A DNA stretch of 64,000 bases from Pseudomonas spelaei (GTDB lineage: Bacteria; Pseudomonadota; Gammaproteobacteria; Pseudomonadales; Pseudomonadaceae). Shown piece by piece: positions 31,492 through 39,204 of the stretch (its first letter is position 1; each line of letters begins with the position of its first letter). Both the position numbers and the translations under genes were made by a program. Below the pieces are notes generated by a model, which saw nothing but the letters and a program-made list of their open reading frames with translations, did not search any database and was not told where the DNA came from. Location of the stretch: NCBI RefSeq assembly GCF_009724245.1, contig NZ_WNNK01000005.1, positions 1-64,000 of the forward strand, given 5' to 3'.

Positions 31492-31541
31492 TGCACCCTT
31501 GCACCTTGCACCTTGCACCTTGCACCTTGCACCTTGCACCT
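31492..31541 (+). repeat. Heptamer tandem repeat TGCACCT
   Basis: Six perfect tandem copies of TGCACCT (31500-31541) preceded by one imperfect eight-base copy TGCACCCT. The array starts three bases after the enoyl-CoA hydratase stop and runs directly into the left arm of the hairpin element at 31542. It is non-coding; copy number could vary by slippage. Confidence 0.9.
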
Positions 31542-31658
31542 TGTAGCCGCTGCCGAGGCACGAGGCTGCGATGCGGGCCGCAGGACCGCCCTCGGGGGTC
31601 GCTTCGTCGGGATGCCGCACCAAACCCATCGCAACCTCGTACCTCGGCTGCGGCTACA
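31542..31658. repeat. Hairpin intergenic repeat, copy 1
   Basis: Left arm 31542-31573 and right arm 31627-31658 are inverted 32-base repeats with three mismatches. The left arm begins TGTAGCCGCTGCCGAGG. The left arm is identical to that of copy 2 (55094-55125). The element fills the gap between converging genes: it ends two bases before the stop codon of the aldo/keto reductase gene. It may act as a bidirectional terminator. Confidence 0.85.
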
Positions 31659-31660
31659 GG

Positions 31661-32656
31661 CTACCTATCGAGCAATTGCATCACGGCCTCCGGATACCGC
31701 TGGCCTGCGGTGGCATTGGCGGGGAATATCGCCTCCAGTGCCGCCAGCTCTTGCGCATTCAGCTTGACCGTCAGTGCCGCCACATTCTCTTCCAGGTATT
31801 TACGCTGCTTGGTCCCCGGAATCGGGATCAGGTAGTCCCCCTGTGCCAACACCCACGCCAACGCCAGCTGGCCTGCGCTCACGCCTTTCTCGACGGCCAG
31901 CGTCTGCACCTGGTCCACCAGCAACAGGTTCTTCGTGAAGTTCTCACCCTGAAAGCGTGGGCTGAAACGGCGGTAGTCGTCTGCCGCAAAATCATCCGGG
32001 CTTTTCAGTGCGCCGGTCAGAAAACCACGGCCCAGTGGGCTGTACGGGACGAAGGCGATCCCCAGCCGTTGGCAGGCCGCCAGGCAGCCGTTGTCTTCCT
32101 GATCCCGACTCCACAATGAGTATTCACTTTGCAGCGCACTGATGGGGTGGACCTTGTGGGCTCGCTCCAGGGTGGCGACCGAGGCTTCGCTCAAGCCCAG
32201 GTAACGCACTTTGCCTTGCTTGACCAATTCGGCCATGGCACCGACGGTTTCCTCGATGGCCACAGCGGGGTCGATGCGGTGTTGGTAGTACAAGTCCAGC
32301 GTGTCGATACCCAGGCGTTTCAGTGTGCCGTCGATGGATTGGCGAATGTACTCTGGGCGCCCATTGACGCCACGTAACGCCGGGTTGGCCGGGTCACGCA
32401 CGATGCCGAACTTGCTGGCCAGGAACACCTGGTCGCGCTTGCCGGCGATGGCCTTGCCGATCAGGGCTTCGTTGGTATGGGGGCCGTACATGTCGGCGGT
32501 GTCGAGGAAGTTGATCCCCAGCTCCAGGGCGCGGTGCAGGGTGGCCGTGGCCTCGGTGGTATCGGTGCCGGTGGTGTAGAAATCAGTCATGCCCATGCAG
32601 CCAAGGCCGATGGCGCTGATGCGGGGGCCGTTCTTGCCGAGTTGACGAGTGTGCAT
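31661..32656 (-). CDS. Aldo/keto reductase
   Basis: About 331 residues from the ATG at 32656, which has GGAG eight bases upstream; the open frame continues upstream but crosses the divergent LysR promoter. AKR catalytic tetrad visible: Asp and Tyr in [13 protein letters not shown], Lys in FLASKFG, His in YYQHRIDP. The RVDP-like YYQHR pattern and the [16 protein letters not shown] end place it near the AKR13 (YakC-like) group of NADPH-dependent reductases. It is divergent from the LysR gene 32777-33688, its likely regulator. Confidence 0.92.
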   Translation of the reverse strand: MHTRQLGKNGPRISAIGLGCMGMTDFYTTGTDTTEATATLHRALELGINFLDTADMYGPHTNEALIGKAIAGKRDQVFLASKFGIVRDPANPALRGVNGRPEYIRQSIDGTLKRLGIDTLDLYYQHRIDPAVAIEETVGAMAELVKQGKVRYLGLSEASVATLERAHKVHPISALQSEYSLWSRDQEDNGCLAACQRLGIAFVPYSPLGRGFLTGALKSPDDFAADDYRRFSPRFQGENFTKNLLLVDQVQTLAVEKGVSAGQLALAWVLAQGDYLIPIPGTKQRKYLEENVAALTVKLNAQELAALEAIFPANATAGQRYPEAVMQLLDR

Positions 32657-32776
32657 GGGTTCAGCTCCGTTGAGGGGGAAGGGCTCCATTGTTGTCCTCG
32701 ACAAAACCAAGATAAACCGGCTAAAAACGCTATCACTATTAGTAAATTCTAAATAATCCTTTGGAGAGGCCATCCC

Positions 32777-33688
32777 TTGGACCGTTTCAACGCTATGCGG
32801 GTCTTTACGCGGATTGTCGAATTGGGTGGTTTTGCCAAGGCGGCTGATAGCCTGCAACTGCCACGCGCGTCGGTGACGATTCTGATCAAGCAGCTTGAGG
32901 CGCATCTGGGTGTGCAACTGCTGCAGCGCACCACGCGCCAGGTCAGTCCGACCCTGGATGGCGCTGCCTACTATCAACGCTGCGTCAGTCTGTTGGCAGA
33001 CCTTGAGGAAACCGAAGCGGTGTTCTCCACCAGCCGTCGCAACCCGCGCGGGACGTTGCGTATTGATATGCCGGCGGGAATAGGGCGATTTATCGTGATT
33101 CCGGCATTGCCCGAGTTCACGGCTCGTTACCCGCAGATCGACCTGGAAATCGGCCTCAATGACCGTCCTGTAGACCTGATCCGCGAAGGCGTGGATTGCG
33201 TCTTGCGCGGCGGCCTGGCCCTGGACGAATCACTGGTGGCAAGGCCATTGGCGATGATGGATCAGGTGACCTGCGCCAGTCCTGATTACCTGCTGCGCAT
33301 CGGTGTACCCAACAATCTGGATGAGTTGGCCGGCCATCAAGTCGTCGAGTATTTTTCAAGCGCCAGTGGCAAGCGTTATGGGCTGGAGTTCCTGATAGGT
33401 AACGACATCCGCCTGGTCGACCTGCCCAAGCAGGTGGCGGTCAACAGCGCCGACGGTTACCTGGCAGCGTGTGTCGCCGGCTATGGGCTGGTGCAGACGC
33501 CGTACTATCACGCCAGGCGTGAGCTGCAAGCGGGCACCCTGGTGGAGGTGCTGCCGGCCTTGCTGCCACCGCCATTGCCGTTGACCGCGCTGTACCCGCC
33601 GCACCGCCAGTTGTCTCAGCGGGTGCGGGTTTTTGTGGATTGGCTGGTGGAGCTTTGTGCCCGTCCGGGCAGTGGATTGACGCGTTAG
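32777..33688 (+). CDS. LysR-family transcriptional regulator
   Basis: A 303-residue LysR protein: N-terminal winged helix ([28 protein letters not shown]) and periplasmic-binding-like effector domain. The start is TTG at 32777 with GGAG upstream; an ATG six codons in is possible. It is divergently arranged with the aldo/keto reductase gene and likely regulates it. Its 3' end overlaps the AraC gene stop by four bases. Confidence 0.93.
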   Translation: MDRFNAMRVFTRIVELGGFAKAADSLQLPRASVTILIKQLEAHLGVQLLQRTTRQVSPTLDGAAYYQRCVSLLADLEETEAVFSTSRRNPRGTLRIDMPAGIGRFIVIPALPEFTARYPQIDLEIGLNDRPVDLIREGVDCVLRGGLALDESLVARPLAMMDQVTCASPDYLLRIGVPNNLDELAGHQVVEYFSSASGKRYGLEFLIGNDIRLVDLPKQVAVNSADGYLAACVAGYGLVQTPYYHARRELQAGTLVEVLPALLPPPLPLTALYPPHRQLSQRVRVFVDWLVELCARPGSGLTR

Positions 33689-34590
33689 CCTTGAGCTTTC
33701 CGGTAGGCACCGGGCTGCTGGCCAGTAACTTTGTGGAAGGCCCGAGTAAACGCCGCCACCGACTGATAACCCACCGCCAGCGAAACATCCGCCACCGTCT
33801 GGTTGTTCTTGAACAACTGGCAAGCGTGGCGCATGCGCATCATCAACAGCACTTGCCCCGGCGATTGCCCGCACAGCTCATTGAAGCGCTTGAAAAAGGC
33901 TGAACGGGACAAGCCCGTGCAGGCAGCCATGCTCTCCAGGCTCCACGGCTCGGCCGGTTGGGCGATCAATCGCTCCAGCAGACCGGCAAACGCCGGTTGC
34001 CGAGCCAGCGCTGCCAAGCCGCCGAGGTCGGTGTTGTCCACCACCTGTTGGCGCAACACATAGAGAAACAACAGGTGGCACAGACGCTCCAGCAATGCCG
34101 AGGACGGCGCGGGTTTGCGCTGGCATTCCTGGAGAATCAGCTCGAACAGGTTGCGCGCGGCCACCAATGACGGATCGCCGGCTCGCAGGATGATCCAGTT
34201 GGGCAGGGCGTCCACGATCATGGCTGACAACCCCGAATGAAAGTGAAAGAACCCGCACACCAGGCCCACGCCGTCGGTGGCTTCGGCATCCAGCGGCAGC
34301 ATCGGGCGGCGCGGGCTTTTCCGGGCCCCCTCAGACGTGGGTTCGTTTGACAGCCGAAAAGCCAGGTCCTGCAACAGAAACAAGGCGTCACCGTTGTTCA
34401 ACAGCACCGGGGTGTCATCACCCTCCACATGCAGCCAGCACTGACCCTGTACGACCAGGTGAAAACTGGCGTTGGCCAAACCGTGGGTACTGGCGTGCCA
34501 GCCGCCGCAATAGCGACCGACGTGGAACAGGCTGGTATCGAGTTCGAGGCTATCTAATAACCAATCGAGGAGCGAATTGGACGAATTCAT
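33685..34590 (-). CDS. AraC-family regulator with cupin-like sensing domain
   Basis: A 301-residue protein. The N-terminal half resembles the AraC_6/cupin binding domain (RYCGGWHASTHG, LLNNGDALFLLQD) and the C-terminal half has two helix-turn-helix motifs (SMAACTGLSRSAFFKRFNE and VADVSLAVGYQSVAAFTRAFHK). It is divergent from the AhpD-like gene 34693 and the ABC operon that follows, which it may control. Confidence 0.93.
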   Translation of the reverse strand: MNSSNSLLDWLLDSLELDTSLFHVGRYCGGWHASTHGLANASFHLVVQGQCWLHVEGDDTPVLLNNGDALFLLQDLAFRLSNEPTSEGARKSPRRPMLPLDAEATDGVGLVCGFFHFHSGLSAMIVDALPNWIILRAGDPSLVAARNLFELILQECQRKPAPSSALLERLCHLLFLYVLRQQVVDNTDLGGLAALARQPAFAGLLERLIAQPAEPWSLESMAACTGLSRSAFFKRFNELCGQSPGQVLLMMRMRHACQLFKNNQTVADVSLAVGYQSVAAFTRAFHKVTGQQPGAYRKAQG

Positions 34591-34692
34591 CTAATGGAAA
34601 GACTCTAGAGCAAGTAATCGCTACTTTAGACTATTGAGAGGTTTTTTTATAACCAACAGACTTGCAGCACGAATCAATCAGGAGACCACTCC

Positions 34693-35253
34693 ATGTCCCG
34701 TGTACCCATGCTGACTCTGGAAACCGCACCGGAAGCGGCCAAACCGTTCCTCGAAAATGCCCTCAAGGGCTCTGGTTTCATCCCTAATTTGCTGGCGGTG
34801 CTGGCCAATGCTCCGGCCGCGCTGGAAACCTACGTCACCGTCTCCGGCCTGAACGCCAAGTCCGAGCTGAGCCTGGCGGAAAGGGAAGTGGTGCAGTTGA
34901 TTGCCGCGACTACTCATGGCTGCGACTTTTGCGTCGCTGGGCACACGGCGGTCGCGCGCAATAAGGCCAAGCTCTCGGAAGAGGTCATCGATGCCCTGCG
35001 CCAGCGCGGCGAGCTGCCCAACGAGCGTTATGAGACACTGGCCGCCTTTACCCGGGAAGTGATCGCCACCCGGGGTGATGTCAGCGACGCCGGTTACGAA
35101 CAATTCCGTGCCGCCGGTTACACGGACGGTCATGCTCTGGAAGTTATTTTGGGTGTCAGCCTGGCCACGCTGTGCAACTTCGCCAATGTGTTTGCCCGTA
35201 CGCCGCTGAACCCGGAACTGGCGCAATACCGTTGGGAAAAGCCTGCCGGCTGA
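34693..35253 (+). CDS. AhpD-like carboxymuconolactone decarboxylase family protein
   Basis: A 186-residue protein with the AhpD-type active-site region: LIAATTHGCDFCVAGHTAVA with the CxxC pair and a His two residues later. Proteins with this motif include peroxidase-type disulfide reductants. Start ATG at 34693 with a GGAG site. It begins the plus-strand set encoding an acyl-CoA-dehydrogenase-like flavoprotein and an ABC importer. Confidence 0.88.
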   Translation: MSRVPMLTLETAPEAAKPFLENALKGSGFIPNLLAVLANAPAALETYVTVSGLNAKSELSLAEREVVQLIAATTHGCDFCVAGHTAVARNKAKLSEEVIDALRQRGELPNERYETLAAFTREVIATRGDVSDAGYEQFRAAGYTDGHALEVILGVSLATLCNFANVFARTPLNPELAQYRWEKPAG

Positions 35254-35331
35254 AGACGCGCGATGTACTCAGGTAGAAGCGGCGCGCTGGCGTCAGCGAT
35301 GGTAAACATGCTGTAACAAGGAGAGACACCC

Positions 35332-36393
35332 ATGCTTGACCCTATCTTGAGCCGCTGGCTCGATGTTCAAGCGCAAGCCCTGGATGTGGGCAGTTGCGAT
35401 CCACAGGAAGTGCTGCCACGGCTGGCAGAAGCCAATGTATTACGAATCGGTGTACCCAAAAGCCAGGGCGGCCTGGGCGGCGATGTGGCCGGCGCTGTAG
35501 AGGCCATTGCCGATGTGGCCAGTCATTCCCTGGCGGCGGCCTTTGTCTGCTGGGGCCAGCGGTCGTTTATCGAGTATCTGCTGTTGAGCCCCAACGAGCG
35601 TCTGCGCGAACAGCTGCTGCCGGACCTGCTCAGCGGCAAACTCGCTGGGGCCACCGGCCTTTCCAACGCGATGAAATTTCTTTCCGGCATCGAGACCTTG
35701 CAGATCAATGCCGAGCCGACGGATGACGGCTGGACCTTCAATGGTCGCTTGCATTGGGTGACCAACCTGCGCAAGAACGGTTTTGTAGTGGCTGCCGCCG
35801 TCGAGCATAACCAGGGTGGTACGCCGTTTATCATGGCGATCCCCGACTCGGTGGCGGGGCTGCAACGTTCCCGTGACCTGGAATTACTCGGCCTGCAATC
35901 GAGCAACACCGCCGCCCTTGGCCTGGAAGGCGTTGAGCTGAGTCGCGGCTGGCTGCTGCATGAAGATGCCCGCAAGTTCCTGCCGGCGGTGCGTCCAGCC
36001 TTCCTTGGCCTGCAATGCGGCATGGCCATCGGCCTGGCCCGACGCTCCCTGGCAGAAGTCGCCAACCACTTGGGGTCCAGCCGTACGGTTTTGCGTGAGG
36101 AGCTGGAAGCGCTGCGGGCGACCCTGGATCATCTGGTCACCGAGCTCAAGCAAGGGTTGTTGTCCGGGCGTTTCACTGCCGAGCCTGCGCCGTTGTTCCG
36201 TTTGCGCATCGCGCTGGCGGAAACTGCTGCCAACGCAGTGCAGCTTGAGCTGCAGGCCAGCGGCGGCAAAGCCTACCTGACCGCCCACGGCAGCGGCTTT
36301 GCCCGGCGCTGGAGAGAGTCGGCCTTTGTGCCGATTGTCACCCCAAGCCTGGTGCAGTTGCGGACCGAGTTGGCACGTCAGGCCGCCTTATGA
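35332..36393 (+). CDS. Acyl-CoA dehydrogenase-fold flavoprotein
   Basis: A 353-residue protein of the acyl-CoA dehydrogenase fold (LAEANVLRIGVPKSQGGLGGDVAGAV, the FAD-region GATGLSNAMKF, LELLGLQSSNTAALGLEGV). It lacks the canonical catalytic Glu region and C-terminal GYG motif of true dehydrogenases and resembles SfnC/DszC-type flavin-dependent members linked to organosulfur use. It overlaps the ABC ATPase gene by four bases (ATGA). Substrate unknown. Confidence 0.8.
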   Translation: MLDPILSRWLDVQAQALDVGSCDPQEVLPRLAEANVLRIGVPKSQGGLGGDVAGAVEAIADVASHSLAAAFVCWGQRSFIEYLLLSPNERLREQLLPDLLSGKLAGATGLSNAMKFLSGIETLQINAEPTDDGWTFNGRLHWVTNLRKNGFVVAAAVEHNQGGTPFIMAIPDSVAGLQRSRDLELLGLQSSNTAALGLEGVELSRGWLLHEDARKFLPAVRPAFLGLQCGMAIGLARRSLAEVANHLGSSRTVLREELEALRATLDHLVTELKQGLLSGRFTAEPAPLFRLRIALAETAANAVQLELQASGGKAYLTAHGSGFARRWRESAFVPIVTPSLVQLRTELARQAAL

Positions 36394-37193
36394 GTCAGGC
36401 GGTGCTGCAGGCCCAGGGGATCTGCCTGGGTTATGCCAGCGGGCCGGTACTGGAAGGTTTCGACCTGCAACTGCAGCCCGGTGAAGTGGTGTCGATCCTC
36501 GGTCCCAGCGGTGTTGGCAAGTCCAGCCTGCTGCGGGTGCTCGCGGGTTTGCAGGCGCCCCAGGGCGGAAGCATTCGTCTGCTCGGTGAGCCGTTGGACG
36601 GCCCGCATCCACGGGTGGCGGTGGCGTTTCAGGACCCCAGCCTGCTGCCCTGGCTGAGCCTGGAAAAGAACGTCGCCTTTGGCCTGGACTTTGCCCGTCA
36701 ACCCCACTTGAGTGCTGAAGAGCGTCGTGACCGAGTGGATCACGCGATTGCTGCCGTCGGCCTGGAACACGCCCGTCTGCAATTTCCGGCGCAATTGTCC
36801 GGCGGCATGGCCCAGCGCACGGCGCTGGCCCGCTGCCTGGCGCGCCAACCGCAGGTGTTACTGCTGGATGAACCCTTTGGTGCCCTGGATGAAGTGACCC
36901 GGGCCGACATGCAACACTTGCTGCTCAAGGTTAATCGCGAGCAAGGTTCGGCAGCGGTGCTGATCACCCATGACATCGACGAAGCGCTGCTGCTTTCCGA
37001 CCGGATTCTGCTGTTGGGCGACCGCCCGGCGCGAACCCTGGGAGAATGGCGCATCGACCTGCCGCAACCGCGGGAAGAGCAGGTGGAGGAAATCGGCGCG
37101 CTGCGCATCGACATTCTCAAAACCCTACGGCGGGCAAGCCGACCTTCACCCCATACCCCTGAACTGCTGGAGCCTCACCATGTGTCTGGATGA
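36390..37193 (+). CDS. ABC importer ATP-binding protein (SsuB/TauB-like)
   Basis: A 267-residue ATPase: Walker A GPSGVGKSS, Q-loop VAFQDPSLLPW, signature LSGGMAQRTAL, Walker B LLLDEPFGALDE and the H-loop ITHDIDEA. The tail GDRPARTLGEWRIDLPQPR is typical of the nitrate/sulfonate/taurine importer group. It overlaps both neighbours' coding ends and precedes its substrate-binding protein. Confidence 0.94.
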   Translation: MSQAVLQAQGICLGYASGPVLEGFDLQLQPGEVVSILGPSGVGKSSLLRVLAGLQAPQGGSIRLLGEPLDGPHPRVAVAFQDPSLLPWLSLEKNVAFGLDFARQPHLSAEERRDRVDHAIAAVGLEHARLQFPAQLSGGMAQRTALARCLARQPQVLLLDEPFGALDEVTRADMQHLLLKVNREQGSAAVLITHDIDEALLLSDRILLLGDRPARTLGEWRIDLPQPREEQVEEIGALRIDILKTLRRASRPSPHTPELLEPHHVSG

Positions 37194-38379
37194 CCTGACC
37201 CACTCGCGCCGTGACTTTCTCAAACTCTCGGCTGTGCTCAGCGCGGCCGGCGCCTTGCCGCTGCTGAGCAGCCTGCAAGCTCGAGCTGCTTCCGAGCCGG
37301 ACGCACCGGTACGTATCGGTTATCTGCCGATCACCGACGCCACACCGCTGCTGGTGGCCCATAACAACGGTTTGTTCGAAGCCGAAGGCATCAAGGCCGA
37401 GCGTCCGGTGCTGCTGCGCAGTTGGGCCCAGGTGATCGAGGCGTTTATCTCGGGCCAGGTCAACGTGATTCACCTGTTGTCGCCGATGACCATCTGGGCG
37501 CGCTATGGCAGTAAAGTGCCGGCCAAGGTGGTGGCGTGGAACCATGTGGGCGGCTCGGGCCTGACCGTGTCGCCAGGCATTACCGATGTGAAACAGTTGG
37601 GCGGCAAGTCGGTGGCGATTCCGTTCTGGTACTCGATCCACAACGTGGTGGTGCAGCAACTGTTCCGCGATAACGGCCTGACCCCGGTCAGCCGCGCCGC
37701 CGGCAGCAATCTGGCAGCCAACGAGGTCAACCTGATCGTGCTGCCGCCATCGGACATGCCACCGGCCCTGGCCAGTAAACGCATCGACGGCTATATCGTC
37801 GCCGAGCCGTTCAACGCCCTGGCGGAGAACCTCAATGTGGGGCGCGTGCAGCGTTTCACCGGCGATGTGTGGCGCAATCATGCGTGCTGCGTGGTGTTCA
37901 TGCATGAGCACGACCTGACCAATCGCCCGGAATGGTCGCAGAAGGTGGTCAATGCCATCGTCAAGGCCCAGGTCTGGACCCGTGACAACCGCGAAGAGGC
38001 GGTGAAGCTGCTGTCCAAGGACGGTCCGAATCGCTACACCCCACACGCCGAACCGGTGTTGAGCAAAGTGTTGGCACCTCCAGCCAGCGATCGTGCCGCC
38101 TACTTGGCCGATGGCGCGATCCAGCACGCCAATTGGGATGAGCACCGTATCGACTTCCAGCCGTACCCATTCCCCAGCTACACCGAGGAGCTGGTACGCC
38201 GCCTGAAAGACACGCTGATTGAAGGCGACAAGCGCTTTCTTGCCGACCTGGATCCGGCGTTCGTGGCCAAGGACCTGGTGGACGACCGCTTTGTGCGCAA
38301 TGCCATCGAAGCGGTGGGTGGCATGAAAACCTTCGGTTTGGCCGATAGCTTTGAGCGCAGCGAGGAGATTGGCGTTTGA
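37180..38379 (+). CDS. ABC importer substrate-binding protein (Tat-exported, NMT1/SsuA-like)
   Basis: About 399 residues from ATG 37180, which overlaps the end of the ATPase gene. The N terminus has a twin-arginine signal (SRRDFLKLSAVLSAAGALPLL). The body is an NrtA/SsuA-type binding protein: VRIGYLPITDATPLLVAHNNGLFEAEGI, QVIEAFISGQVNVIHL, IVAEPFNALAENL. The cluster with a flavoprotein and AhpD-like gene fits uptake of a sulfonate-like or similar organic solute; ligand not determined. Confidence 0.9.
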   Translation: MCLDDLTHSRRDFLKLSAVLSAAGALPLLSSLQARAASEPDAPVRIGYLPITDATPLLVAHNNGLFEAEGIKAERPVLLRSWAQVIEAFISGQVNVIHLLSPMTIWARYGSKVPAKVVAWNHVGGSGLTVSPGITDVKQLGGKSVAIPFWYSIHNVVVQQLFRDNGLTPVSRAAGSNLAANEVNLIVLPPSDMPPALASKRIDGYIVAEPFNALAENLNVGRVQRFTGDVWRNHACCVVFMHEHDLTNRPEWSQKVVNAIVKAQVWTRDNREEAVKLLSKDGPNRYTPHAEPVLSKVLAPPASDRAAYLADGAIQHANWDEHRIDFQPYPFPSYTEELVRRLKDTLIEGDKRFLADLDPAFVAKDLVDDRFVRNAIEAVGGMKTFGLADSFERSEEIGV

Positions 38380-39146
38380 ACAACGGCAAAACCGTGGTGT
38401 GGCCGGGCTGGTTGCTCGGCGTCACCGGATTGGCAGGGTTGTTGTTGCTCTGGTGGCTGGGGGTGAAGGTATTGGGCGAGACGGGCGGTTTGTCCGCACG
38501 GTTCTCGCTGTCGGCCACCCTGGCCAGTTTGTGGGAGCTACTGGGGCGTAGCGAGCTGTACTTGCACATCGCCGTCAGCCTCAAGCGGATCTTTGTCGGG
38601 TTGTTTCTGGCCTTGCTGGTGGGCGTGCCGTTGGGCTTGCTGGTGGGCAGTTCGCGCAACCTGGAGGCGGCCACCACGCCGGCGTTCCAGTTTTTGCGGA
38701 TGATTTCACCGCTGTCGTGGATGCCTATCGTGGTGATGCTGATGGGGGTAGGGGACCAGCCGATCTATTTCCTGCTGGCCTTTGCCGCTGTCTGGCCGAT
38801 CCTGCTCAATACCGCGGCCGGTGTACGTCAGTTGGACCCGCGTTGGCTGCAACTGAGCAAAAGCCTGAGCGCTACTCGCTGGGAAACCTTGCGCCGGGTG
38901 ATTATTCCCGGGGTGATGGGGCATGTGCTGACCGGCGTGCGCCTGGCCATCGGGATCCTGTGGATTGTGCTGGTGCCGTGCGAGATGCTCGGGGTCAGTG
39001 CGGGGTTGGGTTACTACATCCTCGATACCCGGGATCGGCTGGCTTATTCAGAACTGATGGCGATGGTGTTGCTGATCGGGCTGCTGGGCTTTGCCCTGGA
39101 TGCGTTTGCACGGTGGCTGCATCAGCGGTGGGTGCACGCAAGCTAG
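38376..39146 (+). CDS. ABC importer permease (SsuC-like)
   Basis: A 256-residue inner-membrane protein with about six transmembrane segments and the EAA-type loop near FDPRWLQLSKSLSATRWETLRRVIIPGVMGHVLTGVRL. The start is TTG at 38376, overlapping the upstream stop, with GAGGAG upstream. Completes the importer whose ATPase and binding protein lie upstream. A terminator follows. Confidence 0.92.
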   Translation: MNNGKTVVWPGWLLGVTGLAGLLLLWWLGVKVLGETGGLSARFSLSATLASLWELLGRSELYLHIAVSLKRIFVGLFLALLVGVPLGLLVGSSRNLEAATTPAFQFLRMISPLSWMPIVVMLMGVGDQPIYFLLAFAAVWPILLNTAAGVRQLDPRWLQLSKSLSATRWETLRRVIIPGVMGHVLTGVRLAIGILWIVLVPCEMLGVSAGLGYYILDTRDRLAYSELMAMVLLIGLLGFALDAFARWLHQRWVHAS

Positions 39147-39158
39147 AATTCAACAAAT

Positions 39159-39196
39159 AAAGGCCCGAGGCGACTCTCCTAGGGCCTTTGGTTTTT
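39159..39196 (+). terminator. Rho-independent terminator after ABC operon
   Basis: Stem AAAGGCCC (39159-39166) and GGGCCTTT (39182-39189) with a T-run GGTTTTTACC immediately after. It sits 12 bases after the permease stop and just before the converging effector 3 stop at 39205, so it can serve the plus-strand operon. Confidence 0.85.
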
Positions 39197-39204
39197 ACCG
39201 GGGT

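Noticed and set aside
31492..31541. CRISPR-like array
   Set aside because: The seven-base units have no spacers, so this is a simple tandem repeat.
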